Source: Bacillota bacterium (GTDB taxonomy: Bacteria > Bacillota > Clostridia > Peptostreptococcales > Anaerovoracaceae). From it: a stretch of DNA of 6,236 nt. Positions 1-6,236 of this stretch are shown here, in pieces. The notes beneath the pieces are model-generated. The model was not told the DNA's origin. It ran no database searches and saw only the letters and a list, made by a program, of their open reading frames with translations. Where the stretch lies: contig JAEXBK010000110.1 of NCBI GenBank assembly GCA_023394035.1, forward strand, positions 1-6,236. Reading direction: 5' to 3'. Position 1 is the first letter of the stretch, and each line of letters begins with the position of its first letter. A program made the translations under genes and the position numbers.

Positions 1-231
1 ACAGATATCTATGCGGCGCGTGAGCAAAATATATACAATATTTCATCTGAGATACTTGCGGAAAAAATCAAAGAGAAATATCCGGAAAAAGAGATATACT
101 ATATAAGCAGCATGCAGGAAATAGCAAACAAGGTTAAGACGGAAGCTTTGGGGAGAGACCTCGTAATAACTATGGGTGCGGGCGATATTTATAAGACCGG
201 ACAGATGATACTTGAGCAGGTAGCGGAATGA
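1..231 (+). CDS. murC: UDP-N-acetylmuramate--L-alanine ligase, C-terminal part (5' end outside the window)
   Basis: This is the last 76 codons of an open frame that runs in from the left edge and ends at TGA 229-231. MurC is the cytoplasmic ATP-dependent ligase that adds L-alanine to UDP-N-acetylmuramic acid, the first amino acid of the peptidoglycan stem peptide. What is visible is the C-terminal ligase domain. The visible part begins with TDIYAARE, the acidic/aromatic stretch typical of this domain in Firmicute MurC. Near its end (nt 169-189) is TMGAGDI, the family's glycine-rich C-terminal signature. The ATP-binding P-loop and central domain lie outside the window, so completeness cannot be judged. 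The stop overlaps the start of the next gene as ATGA, which suggests translational coupling to another cell-wall precursor gene. Other Mur ligases (MurD, E, F) fit less well because the DIYAARE and MGAGDI motifs are MurC-like. Confidence 0.9.
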   Translation, partial: TDIYAAREQNIYNISSEILAEKIKEKYPEKEIYYISSMQEIANKVKTEALGRDLVITMGAGDIYKTGQMILEQVAE

Positions 232-920
232 AGCAATCATACGATGACAAGATAATCGAAAGAAAAGCCGTGATATTTAAGCATATGGCAAACGGCGTTG
301 AATTTGTAGATATCAATACTGCATATATAGATCCGGATGTTCAGATAGGAGAGGGAACGGTAATAGGACCTCTCGTAACGCTTCAGGGAAGTACGTCTAT
401 CGGCAAAAACTGCGAAATTTATCAGAACACCAGAATCAAGAACAGCCATATAGGCGATGGCGTAACCGTCGAGAATTCCGTTATACTTGACAGCACTGTC
501 GGAAACGATACCGACATAGGTCCGTTTGCATACATAAGACCGGGAAGCAAGATCGGGAACGGATGCAAGGTCGGAGACTTTGTTGAAATTAAGAACTCAA
601 CGCTCGGTGACGGAACAAAATCGGCACATCTTACATATATAGGAGATGCGGATCTCGGTAAGAGAATCAATCTGGGATGCGGAGTCGTATTCGTAAACTA
701 TGACGGCACAAACAAATACCGCTCGAATATAGGCGACGGAAGCTTTATCGGTTGCAATACCAATATAGTTTCGCCTGTAAACGTGGGAGAAGGGGCGTAC
801 ATTGCGGCGGGAAGCACCGTGACCGAGGATGTACCTGACGATGCACTTTGCATTGCAAGATCAAGACAAAGAAATATTGAAGGCTGGGCGCTTAAACGCG
901 GTCTCTACAAAAAGAAATAA
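228..920 (+). CDS. glmU: Stand-alone GlmU C-terminal domain: glucosamine-1-phosphate N-acetyltransferase-like left-handed beta-helix protein
   Basis: The 230-residue protein matches the acetyltransferase half of GlmU, which acetylates glucosamine-1-phosphate from acetyl-CoA in UDP-GlcNAc synthesis. Residues 1-20 resemble the GlmU linker helix. Residues 30-200 carry left-handed beta-helix hexapeptide repeats (for example VQIGEGTVIG, SHIGDGVTV, SKIGNGCKVG), and the basic tail ends in KKK. By recall of E. coli GlmU, a constant offset of 229 aligns R104 with R333, K122 with K351, catalytic H134 with H363, Y137 with Y366, N148 with N377, N157/Y158 with N386/Y387, K163 with K392 and R211 with R440, so catalysis appears intact. 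C151 and C176 replace the usual Ala380 and Ser405 near acetyl-CoA. The N-terminal uridyltransferase domain with its GxGTRM loop is missing, and murC occupies the upstream DNA. The ATG overlaps the murC stop by 4 nt with only a weak GCAGG site at 216-220, so coupled translation is likely. A different sugar-phosphate acetyltransferase role is possible but less likely. Confidence 0.88.
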   Translation: MKQSYDDKIIERKAVIFKHMANGVEFVDINTAYIDPDVQIGEGTVIGPLVTLQGSTSIGKNCEIYQNTRIKNSHIGDGVTVENSVILDSTVGNDTDIGPFAYIRPGSKIGNGCKVGDFVEIKNSTLGDGTKSAHLTYIGDADLGKRINLGCGVVFVNYDGTNKYRSNIGDGSFIGCNTNIVSPVNVGEGAYIAAGSTVTEDVPDDALCIARSRQRNIEGWALKRGLYKKK

Positions 921-936
921 TTGCTTATAAATCAAG

Positions 937-945
937 AAAGAGGTG
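937..945 (+). promoter_or_regulatory. Ribosome binding site that sets the prs start
   Basis: AAAGAGGTG matches the anti-Shine-Dalgarno complement well and ends 8 nt before the ATG at 954. An in-frame TTG at 921, directly after the upstream TAA, would add 11 residues (MLINQERGVLP) unlike any usual PRPP synthetase N-terminus. The frame reads through this Shine-Dalgarno site, so 954 is the preferred start. Confidence 0.8.
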
Positions 946-953
946 TATTACCA

Positions 954-1919
954 ATGAAAAACGGCGCATTTTCGGATTACAAGGTATTTACGGGGAATTC
1001 TCATCCGGAGCTTGCAGAGGAGATAGCATCGATCATGGGAAAGCCGCTTGGAAAAGCGACTGTAACAAAGTTCAGTGACGGAGAAATTTCGCTTAATCTT
1101 TGGGAATCCGTCAGAGGTGTTGACGTTTATATCGTTCAGTCAACAAGTGATCCGGTAAATGATAATCTCATGGAGCTTCTTATAATGATAGACGCCATGA
1201 AGAGAGCTTCAGCTGGCAGAATCAATGCGGTTCTTCCATATTACGGTTATGCGAGACAGGATCGTAAAGCAAAGGCAAGAGACCCTATCACGGCAAAGCT
1301 GGTTGCAAATCTGATAGTTGCGGCAGGAGCTGACAGAGTTCTTTCAATGGATCTTCACGCAAATCAGATTCAGGGATATTTTGATATACCTGTAGATCAT
1401 CTTGTAGGACTGCCTATCCTCGCAAAATATTTTCAGGGCAAAAATTTAGAAGATGTCGTAATCGTTTCACCTGATCACGGAAGCGTTACGCGTGCAAGAA
1501 ATATGGCAGAATACTTAAACTGCCCGATAGCAATTGTAGACAAGCGCCGTCCGGAGCCTAACAAAAGCGAGATCATGCACATCATAGGCGACATAGAAGG
1601 CAAAAACTGCATAATCATAGATGACATGATAGATACTGCAGGCACAATTACAAACGCAGCAAACGCAATAAAGGAGCTCGGAGCAAAAGATGTAATGGCA
1701 TGTGCAACGCACCCTGTACTTTCGGGCCCGGCTGTAGAGAGAATAGAGAAGTCGGTTATAAGCGAAATGGTACTCCTCAATACTATTCCTATGCCGGAGA
1801 ACAAAAAGCTCGACAAAATGACTTTCCTCTCTGTCGCACCTCTGTTTGCGGAAGCGATGACAAGGGTATTTACAAACGGATCGATCAGCAGACTCTTTGA
1901 TGCTGACAAGAAGCTTTAA
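954..1919 (+). CDS. prs: Ribose-phosphate pyrophosphokinase (PRPP synthetase, class I)
   Basis: A 321-residue protein, close to the usual 310-320 of the family. It transfers pyrophosphate from ATP to ribose-5-phosphate, giving PRPP for purine, pyrimidine, histidine, tryptophan and NAD synthesis, and acts in the cytoplasm as a hexamer. Visible motifs in order: FSDGEI at 40-45; RQDRK at 101-105 in the ATP-binding region; the metal-binding His of DLHANQ at 135; the flexible catalytic loop KRRPEPN at 197-203; and the ribose-phosphate-binding loop DDMIDTAGT at 223-231. The C-terminal SISRLFD is also typical. The start at 954 is chosen from the strong upstream ribosome binding site. It lies 33 nt after the GlmU-like gene and 21 nt before pth. 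The glmU-prs-pth-mfd order is conserved in Firmicutes, which supports co-transcription. I see no defect. Confidence 0.97.
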   Translation: MKNGAFSDYKVFTGNSHPELAEEIASIMGKPLGKATVTKFSDGEISLNLWESVRGVDVYIVQSTSDPVNDNLMELLIMIDAMKRASAGRINAVLPYYGYARQDRKAKARDPITAKLVANLIVAAGADRVLSMDLHANQIQGYFDIPVDHLVGLPILAKYFQGKNLEDVVIVSPDHGSVTRARNMAEYLNCPIAIVDKRRPEPNKSEIMHIIGDIEGKNCIIIDDMIDTAGTITNAANAIKELGAKDVMACATHPVLSGPAVERIEKSVISEMVLLNTIPMPENKKLDKMTFLSVAPLFAEAMTRVFTNGSISRLFDADKKL

Positions 1920-1940
1920 TATAAGATAAGGAAGATACTG

Positions 1941-2546
1941 ATGTATGTTATAGTCGGACTCGGAAATCCCGGGAAAAAATACGAGAAAACAAGACATAAT
2001 ATGGGATTTATCGCAGTTGACAGGCTTGCGGAAAAATACGGTATCAAAATCGAAAAAAACAAATTCAAATCTCTTGTCGGTGAAGGAAATATCGCCGGCA
2101 AAAAGGTCATAATAGTAAAGCCGCAAACATATATGAACAACAGCGGAGAAGCGGTCAGAGAAGTCATAAACTTTTACAAACCGGATTTATCTGAGCTTAT
2201 TGTAATATATGACGATATAGATATAGCGGAGGGTGTCATCCGAATGAGGAAGTTCGGGAGTGCCGGAACGCATAACGGAATGAGGTCGGTTGTCCTCCAT
2301 ACGGGAAGTGACAGATTTCCGAGAATCAGGATAGGAATCGGCGCGGCAAACAAAGGAGACCTGATAGATCACGTTATAGGAACGCTTAGAAAAGATGAGG
2401 CTCCTCTTCTTGAGGAGTCCGTCGAAGCAGCCGTATCGGCTACGGTATGTTTCATCGAAAGCGGAATAGATATTGCCATGAACAGATATAACAAGGCAAG
2501 CAAAAAAACAGCCGAAAGCGAAAAAGATGAAAAGGAAAAAGATTAG
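1941..2546 (+). CDS. pth: Peptidyl-tRNA hydrolase
   Basis: A 201-residue enzyme that cleaves the ester bond of peptidyl-tRNAs dropped from ribosomes, recycling tRNA in the cytoplasm. The N-terminus MYVIVGLGNPG and the block TRHNMGF are diagnostic. Active-site residues match recalled E. coli positions: N9 (N10), catalytic H19 (H20), N66 (N68) in QTYMNNSG, D91 (D93) in the YDDID strand and N112 (N114) in GSAGTHNG. Thr110 replaces the commoner Gly in that last motif. The conserved FPRIRIGIG segment follows. Beyond the enzyme core, residues 185-201 form a short Lys/Glu-rich tail (SKKTAESEKDEKEKD), probably disordered and poorly conserved. A good ribosome binding site, AAGGAAG at 1928-1934, lies 6 nt before the ATG. 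The 3' end overlaps mfd by 20 nt. Confidence 0.96.
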   Translation: MYVIVGLGNPGKKYEKTRHNMGFIAVDRLAEKYGIKIEKNKFKSLVGEGNIAGKKVIIVKPQTYMNNSGEAVREVINFYKPDLSELIVIYDDIDIAEGVIRMRKFGSAGTHNGMRSVVLHTGSDRFPRIRIGIGAANKGDLIDHVIGTLRKDEAPLLEESVEAAVSATVCFIESGIDIAMNRYNKASKKTAESEKDEKEKD

Positions 2547-5500
2547 AATAACGGGCGTATCGGATAGCAGATCGGCAAAGGTCATATCCGATGTAATGCA
2601 AAAAAATAAACAGTATTTAATCATAGTTTCCGGCCGCAGCCGTGCAGAAAAACTGGCTGCGGATCTTTCTTTTTTTTGCAATAGGAGCATATCGGTACTT
2701 CCGCCCGAGGAGCAGGTGTTTATAAACTTCGAGGCTCGGAATAATGATAATTCCGTATCAAGGATGAAGGCGCTGAAAACGCTTGGAAGCGATGATGAAG
2801 CGATAATCATAGCTCCTGTTTCGGCTGCCGTAAAAAAGCTCATACCGCACGGAAGCTTTGAAAGTAAAGTAATCACGATATCCTCAGGAGAGGAAATAGA
2901 TGTCGAGAATATAAAGAAGGAGCTTTCGAGGCTCGGATATGAACGTGTCGATATAACTTCGTCTGCTGGTCAGTTCTCGGCGAGAGGGGGAATCATAGAC
3001 GTATTTCCTCCGAACCTTGAAGACCCTTTCAGAATTGAACTTTTCGGTACTGAAATCGATTCTATCAGAACTTATGATCCTGAGACGCAGAGAAGCATTG
3101 AGAATCTGCAGCAGGTCGAAATATACCCTGCAAGGGAGATAATGAAGGAAGACGATGTCTTTGATGAGGGAAGAAGAAAGATAGAGGATGAATATAATGC
3201 ACAGATTGCCTTGCTTTCAGAAAACGGAAGACATGATCAGGCAGAAAAGCTGAAGGAAAGACTTGAAACACTTATCGAAGATATAGATACATTTGAAAAT
3301 TCGGCTCTTTTAGAAAACTATATTCACTATTTCTATGACGAGTATGAGTTCATATGGGACTACATGAAGGATGTATCGGTAATCCTTGATGATCCGCTCA
3401 GGATATTTGAGACGCTTGATTTGCGTGAGAAGGAATCAAAAAACGATTTTGAAATGCTGCTCGAAAGAGGTCTTGCAGTGCCTGAAGATATGAAACTGAT
3501 TTCAGGTAAAGAGGATTTGTTTGATGTGCTCTCAAAGGAACAATTATATTTTATAATGCCATTTGAAAGCGAATTAGACGGCATTGAGACAGATGAAACC
3601 ATATCGGTAAAATGCGGGCAGACGCCGAGCTTCAGCGGACATCTCGAAACCTTCGAAAATGAGCTGCGAAAAGACATCGAAAAAGGCTTTGATGTTGTAA
3701 TAGGCGCTTCATCAGGAGATCGGGCAAAGACCTTAGCGGATTTCATATCACGATTTGATTCGGGCAGAATTTCCGTCAGGGAAGGCGCGCTGTCCTCGGG
3801 AATGATCTTTCATGATGCCAAGCTTGTAATTTACAGCGACAACGATATCTTTGCGACATCAAGGCTCGGGAAGCGCAGGAAAAAAAGATTTTCCGGAAGC
3901 AAGCTGATGTCCTTTGCCGATCTTGCCAAAGACGATTTTGTCGTTCATGAAAACCACGGAATAGGAAAATTCCTCGGCATAGAGGCTTTGACCGTTCAGG
4001 GAACGACTAAGGACTACCTCAAAATACAATATTCCGGCGCTGATATGCTTTATGTACCTGTAGAGCAGATGGACATCGTTCAGAAATATATAGGTTCTGA
4101 GGGAATGGCACCTAAGATGAGCAAGCTTTCGTCGGATGAATGGAAGCTGACAAAGGCTCGTGCAAAAGCCGCAATAGCCGAAATGACTGAGGAGCTGATA
4201 GAGCTTTATGCTGCAAGAAAAGCGGTTCAGGGCTATGCATTCGGACCTGACACCGTATGGCAGAAGGAATTTGAGGACTCGTTCCCCTATGATGAAACGG
4301 AAGATCAGCTTAATTCCATAGAAGAAATAAAGAAGGATATGGAAAAGCCGGAGGCTATGGACAGACTTCTTTGCGGCGATGTCGGATACGGTAAGACCGA
4401 GGTGGCCGCCAGAGCTATATTCAAGTGTGTTACGGAAGGAAAGCAGGTAGCGGTACTCGTGCCTACAACAATACTTGCGAACCAACACTATCAAACCATC
4501 AAAAATAGATTTTCAGCCTTCCCGATAACAGTAGACATGCTTTCACGCTTCCGTACAGAGAAGCAGCAGGATATGACGGTAGAGGGGCTTATAAAAGGAA
4601 AAGTCGATGTCGTAATAGGAACTCACAGGCTTTTGTCAGGAGACGTTAAATTCAGAGATCTTGGACTCCTTGTTATCGACGAAGAACAGCGCTTCGGTGT
4701 TGCGCACAAAGAAAAGCTCAAACGCCTAAAGACAAATGTAGACGTGCTCGTGCTGTCCGCAACACCAATTCCGAGAACTCTTAATATGTCGCTTACAGGA
4801 ATCAAAGATATGAGCATTATAAGCGAACCGCCGGGAGACAGATATCCGGTTCAGACATATGTCACCGATGAAGACGATATAACGATCAGGGAAGTCATAA
4901 ACAGGGAGCTCGATAGAGACGGTCAGGTGTTTGTCGTATACAACAGAGTCAGAGGTATTTCGAGGCTCGCAGAAAGGATAGCATCACTTGTGCCTGAAGC
5001 AAAAATTGCGGTGGGTCACGGGCAGATGAGCGAGCACGCACTTGAGGAAGTAATGAAAAGCTTTATTTCAGGAGAGTCAAATGTTCTTGTTGCGACGACT
5101 ATAATCGAGTCGGGAATAGACATTCCTAATGCAAACACTATGATCATAATAGATTCTGACAAATGCGGTCTTTCACAGCTTTATCAGCTTAGGGGGCGAG
5201 TAGGCAGATCAAACAGAATTGCCTACGCATATTTGATGCACAAGAAAAACAAAAATCTGACTGAAATAGCCGAAAAAAGGCTGAAAGCAATAAAGGATTT
5301 TACAGAGTTCGGTGCCGGATTCAAAATAGCCATGCGCGATATGGAGCTCAGAGGTGCAGGAAATCTTCTCGGAGCAGAACAAAGCGGTCATATGATGAGC
5401 ATAGGCTATGAGCTTTACTGTAAGCTTGTAGACGAAGCCGTAAAGCGATCAAGAGGCGAGAGTATACCGGAAAGTAACGATGATCTTAATATTGAGCTTT

Positions 5501-5937
5501 CGGTACCTGCAAATATACCGTCATGGTATATCGAAAACGAAACCCTTAAGCTACAGATGTACAAGAAAATTGCTGAGATATTTTCAGCGTCGGATGCGGA
5601 AGAGCTTATCGACGAACTTCTCGACAGATTCGGAGATTTGCCGAAGGAAACTCTGAACCTCATAAATATTTCAAGAATACGTGCGCTTGCCTCAAGACTT
5701 GGCGTGCTTAGGATATTTGAGCAAAACGATAAAATAATAATCACATTTGACAGGACAAGCCCCCTCAAGGCTTATGCTTTGATGAAGGTTGACGAAACCT
5801 TCGGAAGGAGAGTCTTCTTCCACGGAGGTGTAGACCCGCTTATCAAATTTTCGTACATGCCAAAGAGGAAAACAGAGGATACAATAGCACTTCTTCAGAT
5901 ACTGTATGACTTTAAGGACAAAACAGCTGAAAAGTGA
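2527..5937 (+). CDS. mfd: Transcription-repair coupling factor Mfd
   Basis: A full-length 1136-residue ATP-dependent DNA translocase (E. coli Mfd is about 1148). It pushes stalled RNA polymerase off damaged DNA and recruits UvrA for nucleotide excision repair. Residues 1-330 form the UvrB-like, non-ATPase module, with GQFSARGGIIDVFPP at 148-162 and the RIELFGTEIDS/TQRS segment that forms the UvrA-binding face. About 335-450 is a poorly conserved spacer domain. About 469-535 is the RNA-polymerase-interacting CarD-like domain (starts DFVVHENHGIGKF). The RecG-type motor follows: Walker A GDVGYGKT at 617-624, DEEQ at 718-721, SAT at 744-746, QLRGRVGR at 887-894 and the TRG-type segment RDMELRGAGN at 937-946. 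The C-terminal autoinhibitory TRCF domain is about 988-1110. ATG 2527 is the only usable start, because in-frame stops lie at 2467 and 2476 with no start codon between. No strong ribosome binding site is seen, so translation is probably coupled to pth. Confidence 0.97.
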   Translation: MKRKKIRITGVSDSRSAKVISDVMQKNKQYLIIVSGRSRAEKLAADLSFFCNRSISVLPPEEQVFINFEARNNDNSVSRMKALKTLGSDDEAIIIAPVSAAVKKLIPHGSFESKVITISSGEEIDVENIKKELSRLGYERVDITSSAGQFSARGGIIDVFPPNLEDPFRIELFGTEIDSIRTYDPETQRSIENLQQVEIYPAREIMKEDDVFDEGRRKIEDEYNAQIALLSENGRHDQAEKLKERLETLIEDIDTFENSALLENYIHYFYDEYEFIWDYMKDVSVILDDPLRIFETLDLREKESKNDFEMLLERGLAVPEDMKLISGKEDLFDVLSKEQLYFIMPFESELDGIETDETISVKCGQTPSFSGHLETFENELRKDIEKGFDVVIGASSGDRAKTLADFISRFDSGRISVREGALSSGMIFHDAKLVIYSDNDIFATSRLGKRRKKRFSGSKLMSFADLAKDDFVVHENHGIGKFLGIEALTVQGTTKDYLKIQYSGADMLYVPVEQMDIVQKYIGSEGMAPKMSKLSSDEWKLTKARAKAAIAEMTEELIELYAARKAVQGYAFGPDTVWQKEFEDSFPYDETEDQLNSIEEIKKDMEKPEAMDRLLCGDVGYGKTEVAARAIFKCVTEGKQVAVLVPTTILANQHYQTIKNRFSAFPITVDMLSRFRTEKQQDMTVEGLIKGKVDVVIGTHRLLSGDVKFRDLGLLVIDEEQRFGVAHKEKLKRLKTNVDVLVLSATPIPRTLNMSLTGIKDMSIISEPPGDRYPVQTYVTDEDDITIREVINRELDRDGQVFVVYNRVRGISRLAERIASLVPEAKIAVGHGQMSEHALEEVMKSFISGESNVLVATTIIESGIDIPNANTMIIIDSDKCGLSQLYQLRGRVGRSNRIAYAYLMHKKNKNLTEIAEKRLKAIKDFTEFGAGFKIAMRDMELRGAGNLLGAEQSGHMMSIGYELYCKLVDEAVKRSRGESIPESNDDLNIELSVPANIPSWYIENETLKLQMYKKIAEIFSASDAEELIDELLDRFGDLPKETLNLINISRIRALASRLGVLRIFEQNDKIIITFDRTSPLKAYALMKVDETFGRRVFFHGGVDPLIKFSYMPKRKTEDTIALLQILYDFKDKTAEK

Positions 5938-5943
5938 TATAAT
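5915..5943 (+). promoter_or_regulatory. Candidate sigma-A promoter with extended -10, for the downstream amidohydrolase
   Basis: A perfect TATAAT lies at 5938-5943, directly after the mfd stop. It is preceded by TG plus one base (5935-5937, the mfd TGA itself), giving the extended -10 pattern TGnTATAAT. A partial -35, AGGACA (4 of 6 matches to TTGACA), sits at 5915-5920 with a 17-nt spacer inside the last mfd codons. Transcription would start near 5950, leaving about 25 nt of leader that includes the ribosome binding site at 5962-5967. This is inferred from sequence only; an AT-rich gap can give such matches by chance. Confidence 0.5.
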
Positions 5944-5961
5944 AAAAGCGGATATTGTCTG

Positions 5962-5967
5962 AAAGGA
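5962..5967 (+). promoter_or_regulatory. Ribosome binding site for the amidohydrolase
   Basis: AAAGGA ends 7 nt before the ATG at 5975, which is good spacing. It supports 5975 as the start and shows that the downstream gene is translated independently of mfd. A second AAGG at 5969-5972 is too close to the start codon to work well. Confidence 0.65.
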
Positions 5968-5974
5968 AAAGGAT

Positions 5975-6236
5975 ATGATTTTCAAGGATATTGATATATT
6001 AGATGAAAACTTTGAAATAAGAGAGCGCGTGAACGTCGAAATAACCGACGGCGTAATCTCATATATAGGTACAGATATAGGTACAGAAGAAAGGGAAGAG
6101 CGCAAGGTGATCTCCGGCAAAAACAGAATTTTAATACCGGGATTTTTTAACGCACATGCACATTCCCCTATGAGCCTCATGAGAGGTTACGGAGAAAACA
6201 TGACGCTTCAGAACTGGCTTTTTGAGCGTATATTCC
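5975..6236 (+). CDS. Amidohydrolase, MTA/SAH deaminase-like (TRZ/ATZ family), N-terminal part, cut by the window end
   Basis: An open frame of 87 codons plus one base runs off the right edge. The first 50 residues form the small beta-sandwich that precedes the barrel in metal-dependent amidohydrolases (VEITDGVISYIG, then ILIPGFFNAHAH). H61 and H63 form the HxH metal-binding pair at the end of the first barrel strand. The following PMSLMRGYGENMTLQNWL matches the family's MTLLRGY...L..WL signature, typical of 5-methylthioadenosine/S-adenosylhomocysteine deaminases and related ATZ/TRZ enzymes, which hydrolytically deaminate nucleosides or bases in the cytoplasm. The remaining metal ligands and the substrate pocket lie outside the window. 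The true substrate could therefore also be guanine, 8-oxoguanine or another aminated ring. It follows mfd by 37 nt and probably has its own promoter. Confidence 0.85.
   Translation, partial: MIFKDIDILDENFEIRERVNVEITDGVISYIGTDIGTEEREERKVISGKNRILIPGFFNAHAHSPMSLMRGYGENMTLQNWLFERIF
6063..6087 (+). repeat. Perfect 12-bp tandem duplication inside the amidohydrolase gene
   Basis: ATATAGGTACAG occurs twice head to tail (6063-6074 and 6075-6086), and the match continues one base further. The unit is 12 nt, so the frame is kept and the protein reads IGTDIGTE. It lies in the variable loop between the first beta strands and the PGFFNAHAH motif, where length changes should be tolerated. Confidence 0.85.

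Noticed and set aside
904..931. Possible prs promoter TCTACA-N16-TATAAA
   Set aside because: The -35 is weak, there is no extended -10, and it sits in an operon-like gap. The match is not better than chance in AT-rich DNA, although a weak internal promoter cannot be excluded.
921..953. TTG start giving prs 11 extra N-terminal residues
   Set aside because: The extension reads through the Shine-Dalgarno site at 937-945, has no ribosome binding site of its own in the usual place, and does not resemble PRPP synthetase N-termini. ATG 954 is better.
1897..1925. Possible pth promoter TTGATG-N17-TATAAG
   Set aside because: A transcript from it would start near 1932, inside the pth ribosome binding site (1928-1934), so it could not be translated normally.
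1515..2126. Long minus-strand open frame over prs and pth (203 codons)
   Set aside because: It is antisense to two clearly conserved genes, its product is rich in Cys, Tyr and Phe with no recognisable domain, and it has no ribosome binding support. It is a shadow of the + strand genes.
2399..2419. Hairpin in pth (CTCCTC, 5-nt loop, GAGGAG) as a terminator
   Set aside because: No T-run follows, and it lies within conserved coding sequence upstream of mfd, which appears to be in the same operon. It is probably chance.
2501..2510. A7 run near the pth 3' end as a programmed frameshift site into mfd
   Set aside because: The heptamer is out of phase for canonical -1 slippage. A -1 shift would not enter the mfd frame, which is +1 relative to pth. 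mfd has its own ATG.
2187..2876. Minus-strand open frame over pth and mfd (229 codons), and similar ones within mfd such as 3859-4494
   Set aside because: All are opposite conserved coding regions and show no family motifs. They result from codon use on the + strand.
5938..5974. Terminator between mfd and the amidohydrolase gene
   Set aside because: The gap holds no GC-rich inverted repeat and no T-run; read-through from mfd is possible.

Overview
The window looks like a compact housekeeping operon from a low-to-moderate GC anaerobic Firmicute, most likely in the Clostridia/Eubacteriales. I base this on the ATA- and AGA-rich codon use, the protein signatures and the glmU-prs-pth-mfd gene order known from Firmicutes. 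An affiliation with Family XIII (Anaerovoracaceae)-like clostridia is only a guess. All genes are on the + strand and nearly every base is coding. No stretch over 300 bases lacks a gene. I see no tRNA, rRNA, mobile element, CRISPR array or convincing intrinsic terminator.

Layout: (1) bases 1-231 are the 3' end of murC, for the UDP-N-acetylmuramate--L-alanine ligase of peptidoglycan synthesis. (2) 228-920 overlaps murC by ATGA and encodes a protein equal to only the C-terminal acetyltransferase half of GlmU; the uridyltransferase half is absent. (3) 954-1919 is prs (PRPP synthetase), with its own good ribosome binding site. (4) 1941-2546 is pth (peptidyl-tRNA hydrolase). (5) 2527-5937 is a full-length mfd (transcription-repair coupling factor), overlapping pth by 20 nt. 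(6) 5975-6236 is the start of an amidohydrolase of the MTA/SAH deaminase-like family, cut by the window edge. It probably has its own extended -10 promoter at the mfd stop codon.

How they work together: murC and the GlmU-like gene both supply peptidoglycan precursors, and their stop/start overlap suggests coupled translation. Prs makes PRPP for nucleotide, histidine and tryptophan synthesis. Pth recycles peptidyl-tRNA, and Mfd removes RNA polymerase stalled at DNA lesions and recruits UvrA. This is a growth-linked co-transcribed set rather than one pathway.

I found no new defence, mobile or RNA system. The item most worth a second look is the GlmU that begins almost exactly at the domain boundary. 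The organism must obtain the GlcNAc-1-P uridyltransferase activity from another gene.
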